A stretch of 64,000 bases of DNA. Source: Micromonospora sp. U21 (GTDB lineage Bacteria > Actinomycetota > Actinomycetes > Mycobacteriales > Micromonosporaceae). The first letter of the stretch is position 1; each line of letters opens with the position of its first letter. The position numbers and the translations under genes were made by a program. Positions 16,046 through 26,452 of the stretch are shown here, piece after piece. The stretch is from positions 62,001-126,000 of the forward strand of contig NZ_JAGPYK010000004.1 of assembly GCF_018070045.1 (NCBI RefSeq), read 5' to 3'. Under the pieces are notes generated by a model that saw nothing but the letters and a program-made list of their open reading frames with translations, searched no databases and was not told the DNA's origin.

Positions 16046-17161
16046 TCAGCCGGCCTCGACCACGGCCCGGGCCTGCCGGGCGATCTCCCGTTCCTCGTCG
16101 GTGCGAATGACGCAGACGGTCACCTCGGCGCCCTCGGGCGAGATCACCCGGTCACCCTTACCGGCGTTGCGGGCCGGGTCGACGGTGATGCCGAGCCGGT
16201 CCAGCCCGGCCAGCGCGGCGGCCCGGACCGGCGCCGCGTGCTCGCCGACCCCGGCGGTGAAGGCGATCGCGTCGACCCGGCCGAGCAGCGCGTAGTACGC
16301 GCCCACATAGCCGGTGATCCGCCGGCAGTACACGTCGAAGGCCAGTTCCGCAGCCTGGTCCCCGGCCGCCCGGTGCTGGAGCACCTCGCGCATGTCGTTG
16401 ACGCCGGTCAACCCGAGCAGGCCGCTGCGGTGGTTGAGCAGGTCGTCGATCTCGTCCACCGACAGCCCACCCTCCCGACGCAGGTGGAAGATCACGGCCG
16501 GATCCAGGTCGCCGCTGCGGGTCCCCATCACCAGCCCCTCCAGAGGGGTCATGCCCATCGAGGTGGCGACGCTGCGGCCGTCCGCCACCGCGCAGGCGCT
16601 GGCCCCGTTGCCGAGGTGCAGGGTGATGGTGTTGAGCTGCTCGTACGGGCGGCCCAGCAGTTCGGCGGCGCGCCGGGAGACGTACGCGTGTGAGGTGCCG
16701 TGGAATCCGTACCGGCGGATCGCGTACCGATCGGCGGTGTCCCGGTCGATCGCGTAGGTGGCGGCGGCCTCGGGCAGGGTGTGGTGGAACGCGGTGTCGA
16801 AGACGGCGACCTGCGGAACGTCCGGGAGCATCTCCCGGGCCACCTCGATGCCGGCCAGGTTGGCCGGGTTGTGCAGCGGGGCGAGCGGCACCAGGTCCCG
16901 GATCGCGGCCAGCACCGCGTCGTCGACCACGACCGGCTCAGTGAACGTCCGGCCGCCGTGCACCACCCGGTGCCCGACCGCCGCCAGCACGCTCAGGTCC
17001 TGCCCGGCCAGGATCTGCCGGACGGCGCTGGTATGGTCCGCCGGGCCGCCACCAGGTTCACCGACCCGCTCGACGGTGCCCTGGTCGAGCACCCGGTCAC
17101 CGTCGTAGCGGCGCCACTTGACCGATGACGACCCACAGTTGAGCACCAGCACCCGACTCAC
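16046..17161 (-). CDS. ackA: Acetate kinase
   Basis: A 371-residue enzyme interconverting acetyl phosphate + ADP and acetate + ATP. LVLNCGSSSVKW is the N-terminal phosphate loop, FHHTLPEAA and YGFHGTSHAYV hold catalytic His residues, and TLHLGNGASACA, MGTRSGDLDP and FTAGVGEH complete the ASKHA signatures. It is slightly shorter than the usual 400 residues. GTG 17161 overlaps the pta stop (GTGA), so it is translationally coupled to pta. Together they form the acetate overflow/assimilation pathway. Confidence 0.95.
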   Translation of the reverse strand: MSRVLVLNCGSSSVKWRRYDGDRVLDQGTVERVGEPGGGPADHTSAVRQILAGQDLSVLAAVGHRVVHGGRTFTEPVVVDDAVLAAIRDLVPLAPLHNPANLAGIEVAREMLPDVPQVAVFDTAFHHTLPEAAATYAIDRDTADRYAIRRYGFHGTSHAYVSRRAAELLGRPYEQLNTITLHLGNGASACAVADGRSVATSMGMTPLEGLVMGTRSGDLDPAVIFHLRREGGLSVDEIDDLLNHRSGLLGLTGVNDMREVLQHRAAGDQAAELAFDVYCRRITGYVGAYYALLGRVDAIAFTAGVGEHAAPVRAAALAGLDRLGITVDPARNAGKGDRVISPEGAEVTVCVIRTDEEREIARQARAVVEAG

Positions 17162-19227
17162 GAGGCCTCCCCGGTGGCCGCCTGGATGGCGGTGATCGCC
17201 ACCGTGTTGACGATGTCCGGCACGGTAGCGCCCCGGGACAGGTCGTTCACCGGCCGGCGCAGGCCCTGCATCACCGGGCCGACGGCGACCGCCCCGGCGG
17301 AGCGCTGCACCGCCTTGTACGTGTTGTTGCCCGTGTTCAGGTCCGGAAAGATGAAGACCGTGGCCTGGCCGGCGACCGGGCTGCCCGGCAGCTTGGTCGC
17401 CGCCACCGCCGGGTCGATCGCCGCGTCGTACTGGATCGGCCCCTCGACCAGCAGGTCTGGCCGGCGTTCCCGGACCAGCGCGGTGGCCGTGGCGACCTTC
17501 TCCACGTCCGCGCCGGCCCCGGAGCTGCCGGTGGAGTACGACAGCATCGCCACCCGGGGCTCGATGCCGAACCGGGCTGCGGTGTCGGCCGACGAGATCG
17601 CGATGTCGGCGAGCTGGGCGGCGTCCGGGTCGCGGTTGACCGCGCAGTCGCCGTAGACCAGCACCCGGTCGGCGAGCAGCATGAAGAAGACGCTGGAGGC
17701 CACCGAGACCTCCGGCAGGGTTCGGATGATCTCGAACGCCGGCCGGATGGTGGCGGCGGTGGTGTGCGTCGCGCCGGAGACCATGCCGTCGGCCCGCCCG
17801 GTGGCCACCATCAGGGTGCCGAAGTAGTTGGGTTGGGCGACGATGTCGTGCGCCAACTCGGCGGTGACGCCCCGGTGGGCGCGCAGTTGGGCGTACTCGG
17901 CCGCGAAGTCGTCCCGCCACCCGCTGGTGACCGGGTCGACCACGTGCGCGTCGCCGAGGTCGACGCCCAGCTCACGGGTACGCCGGGCGATGTCGTCCGG
18001 CCGGCCGAGCAGGGTCAGCTCGACCACCCCCCGACGGAGCAGGATCTCCGCCGCGCGCAGGATCCGCTCGTCGGCGCCCTCCGGCAGCACCAGGTGGCGG
18101 CGCTGCGACCGGGCCCGGTCGATCAGTTCGTTCTCGAACATCAGGGGGGTGACCCGGGTCGACCGGCTGACGCGCAGCCGGCGGGCCAGGTCGTCGGTGT
18201 CCACGCAGCGCTCGAACGCGCCGAGCGCGGCCTCCACCTTGCGCGGGTTGGCCGCGCTGGGCCGCCCCTCGATCCGGCTGGACGCGGCCACCGTGTCGTA
18301 GCTGTCACTGTGCACGGAAAGCACCGCCAACCCGGTGTTCAGCCCCTCCACCAGCCGCATCACGCGAGGGTCGGGCTGCTCGCCGAGGGTGAGCACCAGC
18401 CCCGCCACCGACACCTGCCCGGCCACGTGCGCGGCGCTGGCGGCGACGAGCAGGTCGGCGCGGTCCCCGGGGGTGATCACCAGGGCGCCCTCGGTGAGGT
18501 GGTCCAGCAGCGTGGGCACGTGTGCGGCGCCGACGACGAAGTCCAGCACGTCCCGCCCGAGCGCGGCGTCGTCCCCGGCAAGCAGGGTGGCGCCGAGCGC
18601 CGCGGCCACCTCGGCCACCGTCGGCGCCGACACGCTCGGAACCTCCGGGATGGCGTACGCCGGCACCGGCAGCTCGGGCAGGGCCATCGGCCCGGGCACC
18701 CGGTTGGCGATCACCGCGAGCACGGTCGCGCCCAGGTCGGCCAGATCGTGGTACGCCCCCCGCACGGCGGCCGCGACGGCCGCCGGCTCCTGCCCGAAGC
18801 CGTCCACCACCGGCACCACCACGCTGCCGAACTCGGTGGCCAGCCGGGCGTTGAAGGCCAGCTCCCGGGGGCGGGCCGGGTCGCCCGGGTCGTCGAAGTC
18901 GCTGCCCACCACGACCACCGCCGGGCACTGCCGCTCCACCGCCCGGTAGCGCTCGACGACGGCGGAGATCAGCTCCTCCCGCCGACCGTCGGCGACCAGG
19001 GCGGTGGCCTCGGCGTAGCTCATCCCCGCCAGCTCGGCCAGCGGCTGCTCGACCCGGTAACGCTCGCTGAGCAGGGCGAGGATCGGGTCCGGGCCGGCGT
19101 CGGCGACCAGTGGCCGGAACACGCCGATCCGCCCGACCTGGCGGGACAGTAACTCGGCCAGCCCGAGGGCGACGGTCGACTTACCCCCGCCCGATCCCAC
19201 ACTCGTCAGATACACACTCCGGGCCAC
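17158..19227 (-). CDS. pta: Phosphate acetyltransferase, long form with DRTGG domain
   Basis: A 689-residue enzyme converting acetyl-CoA and phosphate to acetyl phosphate and CoA. The N-terminal third is a dethiobiotin-synthetase-like P-loop domain (SVGSGGGKST at about 10-19), the middle is a DRTGG regulatory domain, and from about residue 360 the catalytic PTA_PTB domain begins (SRSTRVTPLMFENELI; SGATHTTAATIRPA; SYSTGSSGAG). This is the long allosteric type also found in E. coli. It is first in the pta-ackA operon. Confidence 0.94.
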   Translation of the reverse strand: MARSVYLTSVGSGGGKSTVALGLAELLSRQVGRIGVFRPLVADAGPDPILALLSERYRVEQPLAELAGMSYAEATALVADGRREELISAVVERYRAVERQCPAVVVVGSDFDDPGDPARPRELAFNARLATEFGSVVVPVVDGFGQEPAAVAAAVRGAYHDLADLGATVLAVIANRVPGPMALPELPVPAYAIPEVPSVSAPTVAEVAAALGATLLAGDDAALGRDVLDFVVGAAHVPTLLDHLTEGALVITPGDRADLLVAASAAHVAGQVSVAGLVLTLGEQPDPRVMRLVEGLNTGLAVLSVHSDSYDTVAASSRIEGRPSAANPRKVEAALGAFERCVDTDDLARRLRVSRSTRVTPLMFENELIDRARSQRRHLVLPEGADERILRAAEILLRRGVVELTLLGRPDDIARRTRELGVDLGDAHVVDPVTSGWRDDFAAEYAQLRAHRGVTAELAHDIVAQPNYFGTLMVATGRADGMVSGATHTTAATIRPAFEIIRTLPEVSVASSVFFMLLADRVLVYGDCAVNRDPDAAQLADIAISSADTAARFGIEPRVAMLSYSTGSSGAGADVEKVATATALVRERRPDLLVEGPIQYDAAIDPAVAATKLPGSPVAGQATVFIFPDLNTGNNTYKAVQRSAGAVAVGPVMQGLRRPVNDLSRGATVPDIVNTVAITAIQAATGEAS

Positions 19228-19306
19228 GTCCCCACCCTAGAAGATCGCGCACCCTCCGACCCAGGCCCTCCGACCCTCACCCCCGAGGGCTTTCCCCGCC
19301 CTCTTC

Positions 19307-19365
19307 GTTGATCATGAAGTTGTTGCCGCGACACGCCGACGACACGCGCAATAATCATGATCAAC
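19307..19365. repeat. 11-bp palindromic element with ATGATCAAC arms between pta and the DUF6104 gene
   Basis: GTTGATCATGA (19307-19317) and TCATGATCAAC (19355-19365) are perfect inverted arms; inside, TTGTTGCCGCG against CGCGCAATAA extends the pairing imperfectly toward a loop rich in ACACGC. It lies upstream of pta and downstream of the DUF6104 gene. It could terminate the kgd-side transcript and is probably a dispersed element. Confidence 0.7.
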
Positions 19366-19384
19366 CTGGGGTGGGGTGAGGGCG

Positions 19385-19564
19385 TTACTCGTCGTCGGGG
19401 TCGTCGAGGCGGGCCAGGTAGGTGGCCAGGCGCTCGATGGGGGTCTCGAAGTCGGGGTTGAGGTCCACAAAGTCGCGCAGGCGTTCCCCGAGCCACTCCA
19501 GGGTCACCTGCTCGTCGCCCCGGCGCTCGACCAACTCCTCTATACCACGGTCGGTGAAGTACAT
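19385..19564 (-). CDS. DUF6104 family small protein
   Basis: A 59-residue acidic protein beginning MYFTDRGIEELVERRGDEQV, with two amphipathic helices and an acidic end. Small proteins of this kind lie immediately after kgd in many actinomycetes, which supports the call; function is unknown. GAGGACG precedes the ATG. Confidence 0.75.
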   Translation of the reverse strand: MYFTDRGIEELVERRGDEQVTLEWLGERLRDFVDLNPDFETPIERLATYLARLDDPDDE

Positions 19565-19585
19565 CGGAACGTCCTCGCTCCTCAA

Positions 19586-19614
19586 TGATGCGTCTCTGAT
19601 GCGTCTCTGATGCG
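19586..19614. repeat. Short tandem repeat of an 11-base unit
   Basis: TGATGCGTCTC occurs twice in direct succession (19586-19607) and is followed by a third partial unit TGATGCG. It lies in the gap between kgd and the DUF6104 gene. No function is apparent; copy number may vary between strains. Confidence 0.55.
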
Positions 19615-19686
19615 CGGGCGGGAAGGCCGCCGGTCCCGCCCGCGGGGAGCGGGCGGGACCGGGGGTGTCGCAGGGATGGGTGGAGC

Positions 19687-22600
19687 TTAGGGGCGGGGGA
19701 GTGCCGCCTCGATCAGGGCGTTCTGCTCGACCTCGTGCGTCTTGGCCGAGCCGACCGCCGGGGCGGCCGCGGCCGGGCGGGAGATCCGCCGCAGCCGGAC
19801 GTCCGTGAGGTGCTCCAGGAGGTTGAGCGCGACGAACGACCAGGCGCCCTGGTTGGCCGGCTCCTCCTGCACCCAGGCGAAGTCCTCCGCGTTCGGGTAC
19901 TGCGCCAGGGCGGCCCGGATCTCCTCCACCGGCAGCGGGTACAGCTGCTCGATCCGGATGATCGCGGTGTCGGTGACGCCGCGCTCCTGCCGGGCCTGGA
20001 ACAGGTCGTAGTAGATCTTGCCGGAGCAGAGCAGCACCCGCTTCACCGCCTCCGCCGCCGGGGCGGCCGTGTCGCGCAGCACCGGCTGGAAGGTGCCGGT
20101 GGTGAAGTCCTCCACCGACGAGACGCAGAGCTTGTGCCGCAGCAGCGACTTCGGCGTGAAGACCACCAGCGGCTTGCGCTTCGGCGACAGGGCCTGGCGG
20201 CGCAGCAGGTGAAAGTAGTTCGCCGGGGTGGTCGGGATGGAGACCCGCATGTTGTCCTCGGCACACATCTGCAGGAACCGCTCGGGGCGGCCGGAGGTGT
20301 GGTCCGGGCCCTGACCCTCGTGGCCGTGCGGCAGCAGCAGGGTGACCGCCGAGCGCTGACCCCACTTCACCTCGCCGGAGGAGATGAACTCGTCGATCAC
20401 CGACTGGGCGCCGTTGACGAAGTCGCCGAACTGCGCCTCCCAGGCGACCAGCGCGTTGATGTTCTCCACCGAGTAGCCGTACTCGAAGCCCATCGCGGCG
20501 TACTCGCTGAGCAGCGAGTCGTGCACGAAGAACCGGGAACGCTCACCGTCGCCGGTGAGCGACTTCAGCGGCAGGTAGTCGTCGCCGGTGCGGGCGTCGA
20601 CCACGGAGGCGTGCCGCTGGACGAACGTGCCGCGGCGCGAATCCTGACCGGCGAGCCGGACGGTGACCCCGTCGTGCAGCAGCGCCCCCAGCGCGATGAT
20701 CTCGCCGAAGCCCCAGTCGATGTTGCCCTCGACGGACATCTTGGCCCGCCGGTCGAGCAGCTGCTGGATCCGCTTGTGCGGGGTGAAGCCCTCCGGCAGG
20801 TTGACGTGCGCCTCGCCGATCGCCTTCACCACGGCCGCGTCGGTGGCGGTGTCGACCTGCGGCTCCGGCTCCTCCTCACGGCGCGGCCGGTTGAGCTGGC
20901 GCGGCGCCGAGGCGGCGTCCCGGGTGGCCTTGAAGACCCGCTCCAGCTGCGACTGGTAGTCGCGCAGCAGCTCCTCCGCGTCCTCCACGGTGATGTCGCC
21001 GCGACCGATCAGCTCCTCGGTGTAGAGCTTGCGGACCGAGCGCTTGGAGTCAATGATCTTGTACATCTGCGGGTTGGACATCGACGGGTCGTCGCCCTCG
21101 TTGTGCCCGCGCCGGCGGTAGCAGACCATGTCGATCACGACGTCCTTGTTGAACGTCTGCCGGTACTCGAAGGCCAGCCGGGCCACCCGGACCACGGCCT
21201 CCGGGTCGTCGCCGTTGACGTGGAAGATCGGCGCCTGGATCATCCGGGCCACGTCGGTGCTGTAGAGGCTGGACCGGCTGTACTCCGGGGCGGTGGTGAA
21301 GCCGACCTGGTTGTTGACCACCACGTGCACGGTGCCGCCGGTGCGGTAGCCGCGCAGCTGCGACAGGTTGAGCGTCTCGGCGACCACGCCCTGCCCGGCG
21401 AACGCGGCGTCACCGTGCACCGCCAGCGGCAGCACGGTGTAGCCCTCCAGCTTGAGGTCGATCCGGTCCTGCTTGGCCCGGACGATGCCCTCGAGCACCG
21501 GGTCGACGGCCTCCAGGTGCGACGGGTTGGCCACCACGGACACCTTGACCGCGTGCTCGCCGTCGGGGGTGGTGAACTTGCCGTTCTGGCCCAGGTGGTA
21601 CTTCACGTCGCCGGAGCCCTGCGTCGAGCGCGGGTCCAGGTGTCCCTCGAACTCCGAGAAGATCTTCTCGTACGGCTTGCCGACGATGTTGGCCAGCACG
21701 TTGAGTCGACCACGGTGCGCCATGCCGATGACGACCTCGTCCAGCCCGTTCTCGGCGGAGGACTCCAGCACCTCGCCGAGCAGCGGGATCAGCGACTCGC
21801 CGCCCTCCAGCGAGAAGCGCTTCTGGCCGACGTACTTGGTCTGCAGGAAGGTCTCGAACGCCTCGGCGGCGTTGAGCCGGTTGAGCACGTGCTTCTGCTC
21901 GTCCGGGGAGGGCTTCTCGTACTTGCGCTCGATCCGCTCCTGGATCCAGCGCCGCTCCTCCGGGTCCTGGATGTGCATGTACTCGATGCCGACCCGGCGG
22001 CAGTACGAGTCGCGCAGCACGCCGAGGATCTCGCGCAGCTTCATCCGCTGCCGGCCGGCGAAGCCGTTCACCGGGAACTCGCGGTCGAGGTCCCACAGGG
22101 TCAGCCCGTGCTGGAGCACGTCGAGATCCGGGTGCTTGCGGATCTTGAACTCGAGCGGGTCGGTGTCGGCCATCAGGTGCCCGCGCACCCGGTAGGCGTG
22201 GATCAGCTCGTGCACCCGCGCGGTCTTGTTGATCTGACCCTCGGAGTTGACCGCGACATCGCGCATCCAGCGCACCGGCTCGTACGGGATGCGCAGCGCG
22301 GTGAAGATCTCGTCGTAGAAGCCGTGCTCGCCCAGGATCAGCTCGTGCATCACCTTGAGGAACTCGCCGGACTGCGCGCCCTGGATGATCCGGTGGTCGT
22401 ACGTGCTGGTCAGCGTGATGATCTTGCTGACCGCCAGCTCGGCGAGGGTGGCCTCGGACATGCCCTGGTACGGCGCCGGGTACTCCATCGCGCCGACGCC
22501 GATGATCGCGCTCTGCCCCTGCATCAGGCGCGGCATCGAGTGCACGGTGCCGATGCCGCCCGGGTTGGTCAGCGAGATTGTGGTGCCGGAGTAGTCCTCC

Positions 22601-23448
22601 ATGGTCAGCTCGTTGCGCCGCGCCCGCCGGACCACGTCCTCGTACGCCTGCCAGAACTGCCGGAAGTCCATCTGCTCGCAGCCCTTGATGGAGGGGACCA
22701 CCAGGTTGCGGCTGCCGTCCGGCTTCGCCAGGTCGATCGCGATGCCGAGGTTGACGTGCGCGGGGCGGACCACCGCCGGCTTGCCGTTGGCCTCGGCGAA
22801 GGAGTTGTTCATCTCCGGGTGCTGGACCAGCGCCCGGACCATCGCGTAACCCACCAGGTGGGTGAAGCTGACCTTGCCACCGCGCCCACGGGCGAGGTGG
22901 TTGTTGATCACGATGCGGTTGTCCACCAGCAGCTTGGCCGGGACCGCGCGCACGCTGGTCGCGGTGGGCACGCTCAGCGAGGCGTCCATGTTCTGGACGA
23001 TCTTCGCGGCGACCCCGCGCAACGGCGTGGTCTGCGGGCCGTCGGCGGTCGGCGCGGCGGCCTTCGCGGCCGGCTTCGCCGGGGCCGCCTTCGCCGGGGC
23101 GGCGGCCTTCGCCGGGGCGGGTGCTGCGGCGGCGGCCTTGGCCGGTGCCGGCTGCGCGGCGGCCGGCTTGCTGGCCGCCGGCTTCGCCGCGGCGCTGGGC
23201 TGGCTGACCGAGGCGGCCGCCTCGGGCTGGCCGTCCGGCTCCGGCGCCGCGGCCGGCGTGCCCGCCGACTCACCGCCCCGCGGGGTGGCGGCGCCCGGCG
23301 CCGGTCGGTAGTCGGCGAAGAAGTCGTGCCAGGCCGAATCGACGCTCGTTGGGTCGGCGAGGTAGCGCTGGTACATGTCCTCGACGATCCACTCGTTCGG
23401 GCCGAAACCCGCCAGTGGGTTATCCTGCGAAGTCTGCTGGGTCGACAC
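19687..23448 (-). CDS. kgd: Multifunctional 2-oxoglutarate metabolism enzyme (Kgd/SucA)
   Basis: A 1253-residue actinobacterial fusion. Residues 1-45 ([20 protein letters not shown]) are the E1o N-terminal segment, about 50-115 an Ala/Pro/Lys linker, about 125-355 an E2-type succinyltransferase domain ([11 protein letters not shown]), and about 360 onward the thiamine-diphosphate E1 domains ([27 protein letters not shown] with [13 protein letters not shown]). It decarboxylates 2-oxoglutarate and contributes E1 and E2 functions of the oxoglutarate dehydrogenase complex. In M. tuberculosis the FHA protein GarA controls it. There is no lipoyl domain, as expected for this type. Confidence 0.95.
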   Translation of the reverse strand: MSTQQTSQDNPLAGFGPNEWIVEDMYQRYLADPTSVDSAWHDFFADYRPAPGAATPRGGESAGTPAAAPEPDGQPEAAASVSQPSAAAKPAASKPAAAQPAPAKAAAAAPAPAKAAAPAKAAPAKPAAKAAAPTADGPQTTPLRGVAAKIVQNMDASLSVPTATSVRAVPAKLLVDNRIVINNHLARGRGGKVSFTHLVGYAMVRALVQHPEMNNSFAEANGKPAVVRPAHVNLGIAIDLAKPDGSRNLVVPSIKGCEQMDFRQFWQAYEDVVRRARRNELTMEDYSGTTISLTNPGGIGTVHSMPRLMQGQSAIIGVGAMEYPAPYQGMSEATLAELAVSKIITLTSTYDHRIIQGAQSGEFLKVMHELILGEHGFYDEIFTALRIPYEPVRWMRDVAVNSEGQINKTARVHELIHAYRVRGHLMADTDPLEFKIRKHPDLDVLQHGLTLWDLDREFPVNGFAGRQRMKLREILGVLRDSYCRRVGIEYMHIQDPEERRWIQERIERKYEKPSPDEQKHVLNRLNAAEAFETFLQTKYVGQKRFSLEGGESLIPLLGEVLESSAENGLDEVVIGMAHRGRLNVLANIVGKPYEKIFSEFEGHLDPRSTQGSGDVKYHLGQNGKFTTPDGEHAVKVSVVANPSHLEAVDPVLEGIVRAKQDRIDLKLEGYTVLPLAVHGDAAFAGQGVVAETLNLSQLRGYRTGGTVHVVVNNQVGFTTAPEYSRSSLYSTDVARMIQAPIFHVNGDDPEAVVRVARLAFEYRQTFNKDVVIDMVCYRRRGHNEGDDPSMSNPQMYKIIDSKRSVRKLYTEELIGRGDITVEDAEELLRDYQSQLERVFKATRDAASAPRQLNRPRREEEPEPQVDTATDAAVVKAIGEAHVNLPEGFTPHKRIQQLLDRRAKMSVEGNIDWGFGEIIALGALLHDGVTVRLAGQDSRRGTFVQRHASVVDARTGDDYLPLKSLTGDGERSRFFVHDSLLSEYAAMGFEYGYSVENINALVAWEAQFGDFVNGAQSVIDEFISSGEVKWGQRSAVTLLLPHGHEGQGPDHTSGRPERFLQMCAEDNMRVSIPTTPANYFHLLRRQALSPKRKPLVVFTPKSLLRHKLCVSSVEDFTTGTFQPVLRDTAAPAAEAVKRVLLCSGKIYYDLFQARQERGVTDTAIIRIEQLYPLPVEEIRAALAQYPNAEDFAWVQEEPANQGAWSFVALNLLEHLTDVRLRRISRPAAAAPAVGSAKTHEVEQNALIEAALPRP

Positions 23449-23719
23449 GGCCGGTAATCGCCTCTTTCACGCGGGTTTGTGTGTCACGCGGTGTCCGTCG
23501 CGCCCGGTTCGGAGCACGGACAGGACGGCTCCCAGGCTACGCCGTACGGATCCCGCAGGCATTTCCGCCTCGGCCGCGTGGTCCGTTTCACAGAAGATGC
23601 CAGAAGTTCAGCAAGTGCTGCGGGTCCGTTCGGTGGCTGCTAGGGCGTGGGCGGCCAGCGCCGGCGATTGAGTACGGGTACGGATGTCCGCCCGGCCACT
23701 CCTCGACAGGATCGGCCGC

Positions 23720-24067
23720 ATGGATGGCACGGGGGCACGGGAGCGGTACGGCAGGAGCATGGCGGTCGCGTTCGGCTGGTACGCCACGGCGATCGCGGCG
23801 GTGGTGGTGGGTACGACCAGCGTGCCGAGTGCACCACGCCAGGACTGTTCGGCGATGTTCAGTTGTCTCTCTCCGCTGGAGTCGCTGGCGCTGGCCGGGC
23901 TGGTCTGGGGTGGGCCGGTGCTCGTCGGGTTGCTGATCGTCACGGCGGTGGTCAACGCGCTGGTCGTCCGCCATGTCTCCTCGGTGGTGCTGGCCGGCAC
24001 CGTGTCCGTGGCGGTCACCGCGCCGGTCTGCGCCGTCGTGGCCGCCATCTACCTGGGCCGCTCATGA
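23720..24067 (+). CDS. Small membrane protein, first of a coupled pair
   Basis: A 115-residue protein with three hydrophobic segments (about 16-34, 55-78 and 86-108) and two Cys in an extracytoplasmic loop (DCSAMFSC). No family is recognised. ATG 23720 is preferred over in-frame alternatives at 23684 and 23759 because CAGGAT lies exactly 7 bases upstream. Its stop overlaps the next ATG. It is divergent from kgd, with a 270-base shared upstream region. Confidence 0.55.
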   Translation: MDGTGARERYGRSMAVAFGWYATAIAAVVVGTTSVPSAPRQDCSAMFSCLSPLESLALAGLVWGGPVLVGLLIVTAVVNALVVRHVSSVVLAGTVSVAVTAPVCAVVAAIYLGRS

Positions 24068-24471
24068 AGCGGCTCGGCCTGGGCGGGCTCTTCTTCGGCT
24101 GGCTCTACGGGGTGCCGTTCCTGCTCCTGGTGGGCCTGATCCGGCGGACGTCGACGCCGTACACACCGACGCACGACGCGGCGCGGGCGTTCGGCGCGAC
24201 CACCAACGCCCTGCTGACCGCCGGGCTCGTGCTGAACGCCGTGCTGCCGCTGGCCGGTCTGCTGCTCGCCGGGTGGGCGGGGGAGCGGGGCTGGCGGCGG
24301 CACTTCGGCTGGGCGCTCGGCGGGATGGCGCTGCTCTACCTGGCGGTGGCGCTCGCCGGCAGCATGGCGACCAGCACCCTGGTCGGCCACACCCCGGCCG
24401 ACGATGAGCCGGACCCGCCGGTCGGATACTGCGTCCCGATCAGCGGCGGCCGGGGCTGCCCGGGCGGCTGA
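24064..24471 (+). CDS. Small membrane protein, second of a coupled pair
   Basis: A 135-residue protein with three predicted helices (about 8-26, 48-68 and 82-100) and a short Cys-containing tail (YCVPISGGRGC). Its ATG overlaps the stop of the previous gene, so the two are translationally coupled and may interact. No family is recognised. Confidence 0.6.
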   Translation: MKRLGLGGLFFGWLYGVPFLLLVGLIRRTSTPYTPTHDAARAFGATTNALLTAGLVLNAVLPLAGLLLAGWAGERGWRRHFGWALGGMALLYLAVALAGSMATSTLVGHTPADDEPDPPVGYCVPISGGRGCPGG

Positions 24472-24556
24472 GCGGGCACGGGGACCAGAGCGGGGAATTG
24501 CGAGAACGCGGCACCCGGGGTGGCGGCCGAGCCGCCGCCACCCCGGGACCGTCCGG

Positions 24557-25381
24557 TCAGGAGATGTCGCGCCGGCGCATCAGCAGGGTGCCGACCACGC
24601 CGGTGATCACCGCGTACCCGATCAGCACGGCGGCGCCGGCCCAGCGCGGCGGGTTGCCGGGGATGTCCGCCCCGGTGACCATCAGCGACGAGGCGAGCGA
24701 CGGCACCAGCAGTTGCAGGTTGTTGATCCAGTCGCCCCAGCGGGCGGCCAGGATGCTGATCACCACGATGGCGCCGATCGAGCCACCCAGGTAGAGCAGG
24801 ATGCCGGTCACGGTCGCGCCGATCTGGCTGCGGATCAGTACCCCGATGCCGACGCCGAACACCCCCCAGAGCAGGTATGCGAGCAGGTTCAACCCGATCG
24901 CTCGCCAGGCCGCGTCGTTGCCCAGCTGTGAGCCCACTCCGACCGCGTTCAGCACCGCCGCGCCGGCGATCAGGTTGAGCGCGGTGGTGAACAGCCAGAA
25001 CAGCAGCGCCAACACACTCGCCGCGGCCAGCTTGGCGCTCATCACGGCGGTGCGGTGCGGCGTGGTGAGGAACGTGGTGGTCACCGTCTGATGGAAGAAC
25101 TCGCTGGTCACCACGATGATGCCGAGCAGCATCACGATCAGCAGGCCGAAGAACTGCCCGGTGGTGAACAGGTTCGACGAGAGCGCGTCCGGGCTGGCCG
25201 CGGCCGCCAGGGTGTCGACCTGGTCGGCTGGCACGTCGCCGAGGTTCCCGCTCGTCAGGGCGTCGGCCTGCAACCAGTTGATGAGCAGGGTGAGCGCCCA
25301 CAGCGGCAGGCTGATGAGCGCGAAGATCCACCAGGTGTTGGTGGTACGGATCTTGAGCAGTTCGGCTCGGACCAGGTTCAT
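24557..25381 (-). CDS. ABC transporter permease (ABC-2 type)
   Basis: A 274-residue permease with six hydrophobic segments. The start MNLVRAELLKIRTTNTWW is characteristic of ABC-2-type exporter subunits in actinomycetes, and SEFFHQTVTTTFLTTPHR is the conserved loop after helix 2. Its ATG overlaps the stop of the ATPase gene (ATGA). Substrate is unknown; such pairs export antibiotics, peptides or lipids. Confidence 0.82.
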   Translation of the reverse strand: MNLVRAELLKIRTTNTWWIFALISLPLWALTLLINWLQADALTSGNLGDVPADQVDTLAAAASPDALSSNLFTTGQFFGLLIVMLLGIIVVTSEFFHQTVTTTFLTTPHRTAVMSAKLAAASVLALLFWLFTTALNLIAGAAVLNAVGVGSQLGNDAAWRAIGLNLLAYLLWGVFGVGIGVLIRSQIGATVTGILLYLGGSIGAIVVISILAARWGDWINNLQLLVPSLASSLMVTGADIPGNPPRWAGAAVLIGYAVITGVVGTLLMRRRDIS

Positions 25382-26313
25382 CGGATGCCCGCCTTTCCGG
25401 CCGTCAGCTCCAGGAAGACCCGTTCCAGGTCGGGCCGTTCGGTGGTCAGTTCGTGCAGCTCGACCCCGGCGGCCAGGGCAGCCCGGCCGATCGTCGGGGC
25501 GTCCACGCCGCCGACCAGGAGGACGCCCTGCTCGTCGGTGTCGACGGTGGCCGACTGCGCCTTCAGCGCGGCGGTCAGCGCCTCGACGTGCGGGGTACGG
25601 ACCCGGACCCGGGCGCTCTGCGCCATCGACCCGAGGACCTGGTCGACCGGCCCCTGGCGGACCAGCTGCCCGGCCGCGATGATCACCACGTCGTCGGCGA
25701 GCAGCTGCATCTCCGACAGCAGGTGGCTGGAGACCAGCACGGTGCGGCCCTCGTGGGCGAGGTTCTTGAGGAACCCCCGCATCCACCGGATGCCCTCCGG
25801 GTCGAGCCCGTTGGCCGGCTCGTCCAGGATCAGTACCCGGGGGTCGCCGAGCATCGCGGCGGCGATGCCGAGCCGCTGCTTCATGCCCAGCGAGTAGCCC
25901 TTGAACTTGCGCTTCGCCGCCGGGGTCAACCCGACCAGGGCCAGCGCCTCGTCGGCCCGCTGCTTGGGCAGCCCGGCCGCCGCGCAGATCACCCGCAGGT
26001 GGTTGATGCCGGTGCGGCCCTTGTGCGCGCTGGACGCCTCCAGGATCGCGCCGACGTGCCGCAGCGGGTCCGAGAGATCGGCGTACCGGTGGCCGCTGAT
26101 GGTGGCCGTGCCGGCGGTCGGCGTGACCAGGTTCAGCAGCATGCGCAGCGTGGTGGTCTTGCCGGCGCCGTTCGGGCCGAGGAAGCCGGTCACCCGCCCC
26201 GGCGCCACGGTGAAGGACAGGTTGTTCACCGCCCGGACGTTCTTGTACTGCTTCGTCAGACCGGACACCTGGATCTGACCGTCGCTGGTGGGGCTTGGCT
26301 GCCCGTCAGTCAT
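25378..26313 (-). CDS. ABC transporter ATP-binding protein
   Basis: A 311-residue ATPase with Walker A GPNGAGKTT, signature YSLGMKQRLGIA, Walker B VLILDEPANGLDP and the H-loop SSHLLSEM. The C-terminal extension of about 90 residues is typical of drug/lantibiotic exporter ATPases (CcmA/DrrA group). ATG 26313 is chosen over 26352 because it follows GGGAGGAGA at ideal spacing. It drives the coupled permease. Confidence 0.88.
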   Translation of the reverse strand: MTDGQPSPTSDGQIQVSGLTKQYKNVRAVNNLSFTVAPGRVTGFLGPNGAGKTTTLRMLLNLVTPTAGTATISGHRYADLSDPLRHVGAILEASSAHKGRTGINHLRVICAAAGLPKQRADEALALVGLTPAAKRKFKGYSLGMKQRLGIAAAMLGDPRVLILDEPANGLDPEGIRWMRGFLKNLAHEGRTVLVSSHLLSEMQLLADDVVIIAAGQLVRQGPVDQVLGSMAQSARVRVRTPHVEALTAALKAQSATVDTDEQGVLLVGGVDAPTIGRAALAAGVELHELTTERPDLERVFLELTAGKAGIR

Positions 26314-26452
26314 CGTTCTCCTCCCGTGTGGCGTCGAGGTACGCCGTGGCACAGCGTGACGGCCCCGAGCAACAAGGTCAATCAGGCGCGATCCGTACGC
26401 CGTGGTCCGTCTCGGGGCGGAGGCGGCTCCTCCCTGCGGACGACCGAGCGGG

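Noticed and set aside
20300..23300. Ala/Pro/Lys-rich stretch of Kgd considered as a lipoyl-domain linker with missing lipoyl domain
   Set aside because: Actinobacterial Kgd proteins normally lack a lipoyl domain, so nothing is missing.
19735..23457. 1240-residue plus-strand frame opposite kgd
   Set aside because: No recognisable domain, biased composition, and complete overlap with the unmistakable kgd gene.
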